Source of the DNA: Cellvibrio sp. PSBB006
GTDB lineage: Bacteria; Pseudomonadota; Gammaproteobacteria; Pseudomonadales; Cellvibrionaceae
DNA length: 64,000 bases
Direction: 5' to 3'
Assembly: GCF_002162135.1 (NCBI RefSeq)
Contig: NZ_CP021382.1
Location: 3,904,001 to 3,968,000, forward strand
Below, piece by piece: positions 58,939-64,000 of this stretch. Each line of letters starts with the position of its first letter. Position 1 is the first letter of the stretch. The notes beneath the pieces were generated by a model. It saw only the letters and a list, made by a program, of their open reading frames with translations. It was not told the origin of the DNA and did not search any database. The position numbers and the translations under genes were made by a program.

Positions 58939-59745
58939 CTAAACCTCCACCGGCGTATCCGGATGGCTACCCCATTCCGCCCAGGAACCATGGTATCCCC
59001 GGATATTAAACCTCAATGCCTTGCCCACCAGATAGGTAAAGCCGGAGCGATGGTGGCTTTGGCAGTGGGTGACAATACGTTTATCCGCCGTAATCCCCAA
59101 ATCCGCCAGATATTCCCGCGCGTCTTCACGGATGCGCAAACCATTATTCGGGTCCATCAGGTTGGTCCAGTCACAATTGATCGCGCCGGGGATATGGCCG
59201 AGCTTGGGCGTACTGCCGCGCTGGCCGTGATATTCCGCCGGACTGCGCGCATCCCACACCACAAAATCCGCCTTATCCAGATCGCACAGGATGTCGCGCA
59301 CTTCGATCACCACATTCGGGTCGAGGGTTACGCTGACCTGGCTCGGTTTGACGGCGGGAATCTTGGTGGTCAGCGGCAGTTTTGACGCCTTCCAGGCATG
59401 GATACCGCCATTCAGATAGGAATACCGCTTATGTCCGATGGCATCCAGCGTCCAGATAAACCGGCCGGCCCAACCACCACCTTCATCGTCATACACCACC
59501 ACATGGGTATCCGGTGTTAGCCCCAAAAAGGAAAACAATCGATTCAGTTGATCCACACTGGCAATCTTGCCCGGTACCGGAGGCTGGTTACACAGCAGCA
59601 ATTGCGGTGGCACATGCACCGCCTCATCAATGTGGCCTTGTTGGTAGGTGGCATCGCTGCTCAGATCCACCACCAACAAATGATTGGGTTGGGCCAGCAG
59701 CGCCGCCAATTGGGTCGGCTCAATCACAAAGGGTAATGCGGCCAT
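58939..59745 (-). CDS. Thiosulfate sulfurtransferase (rhodanese), two-domain
   Basis: Transfers sulfane sulphur from thiosulfate or 3-mercaptopyruvate to thiophilic acceptors. From ATG 59745, with AAGGAG upstream, it has 268 residues; the frame is open 11 codons further. The N-terminal inactive rhodanese domain (about 14-125) lacks the Cys. The C-terminal domain (about 145-265) carries Cys228 in THCQSHHRSG. The loop length and context resemble Pseudomonas RhdA, which sits in the same psd-rsgA-orn neighbourhood. It follows rsgA after 39 bases on the same strand and may be co-transcribed. Confidence 0.9.
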   Translation of the reverse strand: MAALPFVIEPTQLAALLAQPNHLLVVDLSSDATYQQGHIDEAVHVPPQLLLCNQPPVPGKIASVDQLNRLFSFLGLTPDTHVVVYDDEGGGWAGRFIWTLDAIGHKRYSYLNGGIHAWKASKLPLTTKIPAVKPSQVSVTLDPNVVIEVRDILCDLDKADFVVWDARSPAEYHGQRGSTPKLGHIPGAINCDWTNLMDPNNGLRIREDAREYLADLGITADKRIVTHCQSHHRSGFTYLVGKALRFNIRGYHGSWAEWGSHPDTPVEV

Positions 59746-59784
59746 GGAAAAGCTCCTTGATCGTGGAAAAGCGGACACACGGAA

Positions 59785-60804
59785 TCAAGACTGATCCAGC
59801 GTGCTCAAGATGTAACGATAACTGTCCATACGTGTCTGGCTGATGTCACCCGCCGCCAGCGCCCGCAAGATCGCACAACCCGGTTCATGGCGGTGGCTGC
59901 AATCGCGGAATTTGCAGTGGCCGATAAAGGGCCGGAATTCCACAAACCCCTCCAGCACCTCATCGGCCTCCATATGCCAAAGGCCAAACTCGCGAATGCC
60001 GGGGGAATCAATCAAATGGCCGCCACCGGGAAAATGAAACAACTGGGCGTTGGTGGTGGTATGACTGCCCTGTTGCCTGTCGGACAGCTCACCCACGCGC
60101 AGGTTGCAGTCCGGCAAGAGCGCATTCACGAGAGATGATTTGCCCACCCCCGACTGGCCCACAAACACGCTGGTAAAGTCCGCGAGATAACGCGTCAACT
60201 CATCCAGACCGGTGTTCGCCTTGGTCGACACCTTAAGCACCTGATAGCCCAGATGGCGATAGGTTTGTTCGAGGTAAGTGATCTTTTCGCGCGTCGCGTC
60301 ATCAATGCGGTCCACTTTATTGATAAGCACGGCCGGTTCGATGCCGATGCCTCTCGCCGCCACCAGATAGCGATCAATCAGATTGGCGTGAGGTTCGGGA
60401 TAGGGAGCGACCACAATGATGATGCGGTCGATATTGGCGGCGATGGTCTTCATATCGCCATGGGGATCGGGCCGGCACAGTGCCGACTCGCGCGGCAAGA
60501 CCGCGACCACCACGCCGTAAGGATTGCCGTCGCGCCACACCACACGGTCGCCAGTCACCAGCGAGCCGAGGTTACTGCGAAAATGGCAACGTTTATGCTG
60601 CCCGGCGTTATCGCCTTCCGTTGCTTCCACCACCACCTGTGTGCCGTAGTGGGTAATCACCAACCCATGCTCCTCCGGCCCCAGCTCACCCTCGGTCAGA
60701 TGCTCATCCGCCAGGCTATCGCGCCGCGCCGCACGCGCACTGCGTTCCGCCTGAATTTTTTCAATGCGCCAGGACTGGCGCCGGGTGAGTTTGCGTTTGC
60801 TCAT
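59785..60804 (-). CDS. rsgA: Ribosome small-subunit biogenesis GTPase RsgA
   Basis: Circularly permuted GTPase that checks late 30S ribosome assembly. It has 339 residues: a basic N-terminal OB-fold (about 45-110), the permuted GTPase with G4 NKVD (162-165) before G1 GQSGVGKS (216-223) and G3 DSPGIREF, and a C-terminal zinc site in CKFRDCSHRHEPGC. Divergent from orn across about 105 bases, as in E. coli and Pseudomonas. Confidence 0.97.
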   Translation of the reverse strand: MSKRKLTRRQSWRIEKIQAERSARAARRDSLADEHLTEGELGPEEHGLVITHYGTQVVVEATEGDNAGQHKRCHFRSNLGSLVTGDRVVWRDGNPYGVVVAVLPRESALCRPDPHGDMKTIAANIDRIIIVVAPYPEPHANLIDRYLVAARGIGIEPAVLINKVDRIDDATREKITYLEQTYRHLGYQVLKVSTKANTGLDELTRYLADFTSVFVGQSGVGKSSLVNALLPDCNLRVGELSDRQQGSHTTTNAQLFHFPGGGHLIDSPGIREFGLWHMEADEVLEGFVEFRPFIGHCKFRDCSHRHEPGCAILRALAAGDISQTRMDSYRYILSTLDQS

Positions 60805-60910
60805 CAGGGAGTTTCATTACCGGTTGTGGGGACAGGAGTGACACGTTAATCTGGCCGGCAATTGTGCCCTGCTAACCCTCCACTGCCAATGTTTTTAAGA
60901 GGTTTCATAA

Positions 60911-61453
60911 ATGCAAAACGAAAACAACCTGATCTGGATTGACCTGGAGATGACCGGTCTTGATCCGGACAACGACGTGATCATCGAAATCGCCACCCTG
61001 ATCACCGACGCCGACCTCAACATCCTCGCCGAAGGCCCCACCTACGCTGTCCATCAACCCGACAGCATCCTCGACACCATGGACGAGTGGAACACCAACC
61101 AACACGGCAAATCCGGCCTCACCCAACGCGTGCGCGACAGCAAGATCAGCCCGGCGCAAGCCGAAGCGGAAACCATCGCGTTTCTGGAAAAGTGGGTACC
61201 CAAAGGCAAGTCGCCCATCTGCGGCAATTCAATTTGCCAGGACCGCCGCTTCCTCGTGCGTGGCATGCCCACACTCGAAGCCTATTTCCACTATCGCAAC
61301 CTCGACGTCTCCACCATCAAAGAGCTCGCCCGCCGCTGGCGCCCCGACGTACTTGCTGGCGTAAAAAAATCCAGCGCGCATTTAGCGCTTGATGACATCA
61401 AGGACTCTATCGCTGAACTGCAACACTACCGCGACACTTTCTTTAAACTCTAA
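60911..61453 (+). CDS. orn: Oligoribonuclease
   Basis: Essential 3'-5' exoribonuclease that degrades dinucleotides, including pGpG, the end product of c-di-GMP breakdown. The 180 residues have the DEDDh active site: Asp and Glu in [11 protein letters not shown] (about 12-14), Asp in CQDRRFL, and late His and Asp in [14 protein letters not shown]. This is relevant because the window also encodes an active HD-GYP protein whose product route can end in pGpG and GMP. Followed by a REP-like palindrome. Confidence 0.97.
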   Translation: MQNENNLIWIDLEMTGLDPDNDVIIEIATLITDADLNILAEGPTYAVHQPDSILDTMDEWNTNQHGKSGLTQRVRDSKISPAQAEAETIAFLEKWVPKGKSPICGNSICQDRRFLVRGMPTLEAYFHYRNLDVSTIKELARRWRPDVLAGVKKSSAHLALDDIKDSIAELQHYRDTFFKL

Positions 61454-61490
61454 ACCGTGCGGCTTCGCACTCGTTACCGTAATACATCCC

Positions 61491-61523
61491 GTAGGTCGGA
61501 TTAGCCGCACGGCGTAATCCGAC
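61491..61523. repeat. REP-like palindrome, copy 2
   Basis: Starts with the same GTAGGTCGGATTAG as the copy at 58841. The stem is GTCGGATTA (61495-61503) with TAATCCGAC (61515-61523); the inner loop differs (GCCGCACGGC). The two copies flank the sulfurtransferase-rsgA-orn cluster. Confidence 0.7.
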
Positions 61524-61569
61524 ACTGCCCTCGAAAACACCCACCAATAACAAAGTCCATCAACGCGTC

Positions 61570-61591
61570 ACAAAATATTGCGATATTTTGT
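61570..61591. repeat. AT-rich perfect palindrome after orn
   Basis: ACAAAATAT (61570-61578) pairs with ATATTTTGT (61583-61591), loop TGCG. No T-run follows. It could be an operator or a weak terminator between the convergent orn and porin-like genes. Confidence 0.45.
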
Positions 61592-61660
61592 ATTCAAGCG
61601 ATTGAGCGAAAGCGTTGGATAATATTTCTATGGCGATAAGGAATTATTGAGAGATTCTTA

Positions 61661-62512
61661 TTAAAACCGCACATCAATTCCAATGTTATAGGTGTCTATA
61701 AAGTCGCTGGAAATATAGTTTGCATGGATGCTGAATCTATCAGTAAAGAATTTTCGCGTGCGTAGAATATAACTGTTATCGGAATCAGCGGCATCGATAT
61801 AACTAACGCCGGCGCCAACACTGAATGTGCGATCGAGGTAGTAGTCGCTCACAACATAGATAGAGTAATCACCGTCGTAGTCGTTGTATCCACCTTCGAT
61901 GTTTATGGCATTGCCGTTCCAGTCGGTGACATATTTGGCATTGAGGTTCCAATGCTCGTCGAGATCTACATCTTCGTAGAAATCAGACCAAATCAGCAAG
62001 CCATCAATGGGTGTTACACCCAGTGAGCCGTGCCAACTGTTATCGCTGTCCGTCTCCGTGTCTGTTTCCACTCCTGGATTCAGGTCGTCCTCCATGTAAA
62101 ACACTGTGGTGCGATACTTTGATTCATCCCGGGTCATACCCGCAGCGACATAAAACATCTTGTTCGGGATAAACAGTTCAATGTCAGCGTTGAGGTTTTC
62201 TTCCGTAACAAAGGTTTCATAACGGAAACTGCCATAGGTATCACTGTAGTCCCACTCCTCGTGGAGGTAGCTGACGCTGAGATTGCTGGCTTTTTCCAGG
62301 AATGCCGCTTCAGCCAAGGGATGATTGGCAGTATTCACCGGCGAAAAATAGTAGGTTCCGCTGACCCTCCAGGTATCGCTTTCGGAGTCTGGCAATGCTT
62401 CTCGGTCACGACGCAGATAATCGAGGCTGATTTCAGAACGGTAGGTTTGGGCGATGGATATATCGGTAGCAAGTAACAGTGCAATAGCCGAGCCGAGCAG
62501 GTAATTACGCAT
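61661..62512 (-). CDS. Putative outer-membrane beta-barrel (porin-like) protein
   Basis: A 283-residue exported protein. AAGGAG lies six bases before the ATG. Signal peptide of about 21 residues (ending SIAQ or SISIAQ), then alternating aromatic/polar beta strands throughout (TYRSEISLDYLRR, YEDVDLDEHWNLNAKY) and a C-terminal Phe in NIGIDVRF, the classic outer-membrane barrel end. Predicted strand number fits a barrel of about 12-16 strands. It is rich in Asp and Tyr. It may be a member of the putative-porin families common in Cellvibrionaceae and relatives; substrate unknown. Confidence 0.75.
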   Translation of the reverse strand: MRNYLLGSAIALLLATDISIAQTYRSEISLDYLRRDREALPDSESDTWRVSGTYYFSPVNTANHPLAEAAFLEKASNLSVSYLHEEWDYSDTYGSFRYETFVTEENLNADIELFIPNKMFYVAAGMTRDESKYRTTVFYMEDDLNPGVETDTETDSDNSWHGSLGVTPIDGLLIWSDFYEDVDLDEHWNLNAKYVTDWNGNAINIEGGYNDYDGDYSIYVVSDYYLDRTFSVGAGVSYIDAADSDNSYILRTRKFFTDRFSIHANYISSDFIDTYNIGIDVRF

Positions 62513-62738
62513 GAAAATCTCCTTAATTTCATAAAAGATAAACGCTCTTCCGAGCGGCGCGCAGTTTACCCTTGAGTATGTAAAGTGTCATGAATTAAAA
62601 GCGGGTATAGCTGTATCCTTAGGGTCATCGGGAATATAACTTTTTGCAATTCGGTTGGCGTGAAGGCTGCGGCGAGTTAATCTGGCCAAAAGTTGCTCTT
62701 ATCTGCAAACAACAAATACTGAAAAACAGGAGTGGGTT

Positions 62739-63917
62739 ATGAACGCCGTTAAAAGGGGTATGGGATTTGTTGGTGTGACACATTGGCTGTTGTGTTTGTT
62801 GACAATACTTTTGACCATGCACAGCGCGCAGGCAAACGATGCGACCCAAGGTATGAATGCATACGATACGTTGGGCGAGCAGCTGGCGGATGTCATCAAC
62901 CAGCAGGATGATAAGCGCATGGTCAAGATCTTTAACCTCAAGGATTTTTTTCGTCGCGCGGCAAAATCGGTGTTCACGCTTGAGCGGGATGTCAATGCTT
63001 ATGTTGCAGGGAGCATGAAAAATGGGGAAGTGCATCTGTCCAAAGTGTTATTTACGTCGACCTATCAACGAAACCCGAATGCGAAATTTATCCGTACCAT
63101 CAAGGATAACCAGCCCGTGGTCAGGCTTGACTATAGCGACGGTGGACATGAGTACTTGCTGCTGGTGGTGGAAAAGCAAGATGGTGGAAAACTGCAAATA
63201 GTCGATTTTTTTCCGCTTTCATCAGGGCAAATGATGAGTGAAACCCTGGGGATCGTATCGCAAATGCTGTACAACCCGAGTGAGTCCTTGCTCAAACGGT
63301 TGTTTGGCAGTGTTGAATACAATGAGGCGCTGGGAGAAGCGTTTAAGCGAATCGCTAAATTCAGAGCGGCGGGTAATTACAAAGCAGCCTACCGGGTTTT
63401 GCAGGCACAGCCGGAAAATATCAGAACCCGAAGAATTATGTTGCATTCGGCAATCAATCTGGCGGGACAGATTGGTGAGACGGAATACCGCGAACAATTA
63501 GCGTTGTTGGACAAATATTATGGCAACGAAGAGTCGGCGGGCTTTTTATTGATTGATCATCATATTTATAACGGCAACTTCAGGCGGGCACAAAAAAGCC
63601 TTGATGGTATCGTCGGTTTAATCGGTGAAGATGGTGTATTGATGCTTTTGAAGGCCAACACATGTCTTATCGCGGAAGACTTCGCCTGTTCCGAACAATA
63701 TGCTCGCAAAGCTATCGCGATAGAACCGGACCTGGAAGATCCGTATTGGACATTAATAAACTGTCAGGTGCATACAGAAAAATATGCACAGGTGGTTGAA
63801 ACATTGAAGTATCTTGAAGAGAATTTTGACTATGAATTTACCGAAGAGGCTTTTGCTGGCGAGGCACTCTATCAGGATTTTATTCAGTCGCCGGAGTATA
63901 AACGTTGGCTGTTGTAG
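62739..63917 (+). CDS. Exported TPR-like protein of unknown function
   Basis: A 392-residue protein with AGGAG and a signal peptide of about 32 residues (ending SAQA). The first half (about 40-180) has a mixed alpha/beta domain with VLFTSTYQRNPNAKFIRTI and YLLLVVEKQDGGKLQIVDFFPLSSG. The second half (about 200-390) consists of TPR-like helical pairs such as ANTCLIAEDFACSEQYARKAI. It has a strong terminator. It is not recognised beyond this, and the divergent neighbour is the porin-like gene. Confidence 0.75.
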   Translation: MNAVKRGMGFVGVTHWLLCLLTILLTMHSAQANDATQGMNAYDTLGEQLADVINQQDDKRMVKIFNLKDFFRRAAKSVFTLERDVNAYVAGSMKNGEVHLSKVLFTSTYQRNPNAKFIRTIKDNQPVVRLDYSDGGHEYLLLVVEKQDGGKLQIVDFFPLSSGQMMSETLGIVSQMLYNPSESLLKRLFGSVEYNEALGEAFKRIAKFRAAGNYKAAYRVLQAQPENIRTRRIMLHSAINLAGQIGETEYREQLALLDKYYGNEESAGFLLIDHHIYNGNFRRAQKSLDGIVGLIGEDGVLMLLKANTCLIAEDFACSEQYARKAIAIEPDLEDPYWTLINCQVHTEKYAQVVETLKYLEENFDYEFTEEAFAGEALYQDFIQSPEYKRWLL

Positions 63918-63931
63918 TTGAGTTCAGCGCA

Positions 63932-63962
63932 TAAAAAGGGGTGCGATTAGCACCCCTTTTTA
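63932..63962. terminator. Bidirectional Rho-independent terminator
   Basis: A perfect 13-bp stem (63932-63944 with 63950-63962), loop GATTA, with A and T runs on the outer ends. Suits convergent genes at the right window edge. Confidence 0.85.
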
Positions 63963-63977
63963 CTGGTGGGAACGAAA

Positions 63978-64000
63978 CTATTTATCCATCTCCGCAATCA
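63978..64000 (-). CDS. Possible C-terminal end of a gene running in from the right
   Basis: On the minus strand the last bases read IAEMDK followed by a TAG at 63980-63978, 16 bases beyond the bidirectional terminator. Only seven codons are visible, so this is a guess from position and the terminator. Confidence 0.25.

Overview
The window looks like a chromosomal segment of a gammaproteobacterium of the Cellvibrionaceae/Cellvibrio type. That placement is an inference. It rests on Pseudomonas-like gene order in the housekeeping part, roughly even base composition, a multidomain exported chitinase, a TonB-dependent receptor and many c-di-GMP-type proteins. No tRNA, rRNA, CRISPR array, insertion sequence or prophage was seen.

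Positions 1-23648 form a conserved core block: hslU (cut by the window edge), hslV, a SPOR-domain FtsN-like protein, priA, rpmE, a secreted thermonuclease, penicillin-binding protein 1a, pilMNOPQ, aroK, aroB, a DamX-like AAA/SPOR protein, gltB, gltD and hemE. The order is that known from Pseudomonas aeruginosa, except that argS is missing between priA and the SPOR gene. The block covers protein quality control, replication restart, wall synthesis, the type IV pilus alignment and secretin complex, the shikimate pathway, glutamate synthesis and haem synthesis.

Positions 23770-39227 mix core and accessory genes: a degenerate HD-GYP protein, a cold-shock protein, psd, then a tight co-directional run (DUF2817 peptidase-like, GNAT-C39 fusion, YgjP-type metalloprotease, DUF2750, DUF4105). 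After these come a LEA-like lipoprotein behind a perfect CRP/Vfr-type site, parC, a PilZ protein, a polysaccharide deacetylase and a Bax-like glucosaminidase. The stretch ends with two overlapping genes: a protein with three DnaT-type domains and a phage lambda P-like helicase-loader homologue.

Positions 39568-49603 are the least familiar part. They hold a TonB-dependent receptor, a basic-tailed protein of unknown function, and a two-gene unit of a small exported protein with a TonB-box-like N-terminus plus a membrane-anchored partner. Next comes a signalling island: a Ser/Thr kinase with TPRs translationally coupled to an FHA/winged-helix protein, opposite a degenerate sigma-54-activator-like AAA protein.

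Positions 50034-63917 carry a CBM6/beta-gamma-crystallin/GH19 chitinase, a long perfect inverted repeat, a haem-containing fatty acid cis/trans isomerase, a histidine kinase with an HD-GYP response regulator, and a GNAT-nitrilase fusion. The conserved sulfurtransferase-rsgA-orn cluster follows, bracketed by two REP-like palindromes. The window ends with an outer-membrane beta-barrel candidate and an exported TPR-like protein.
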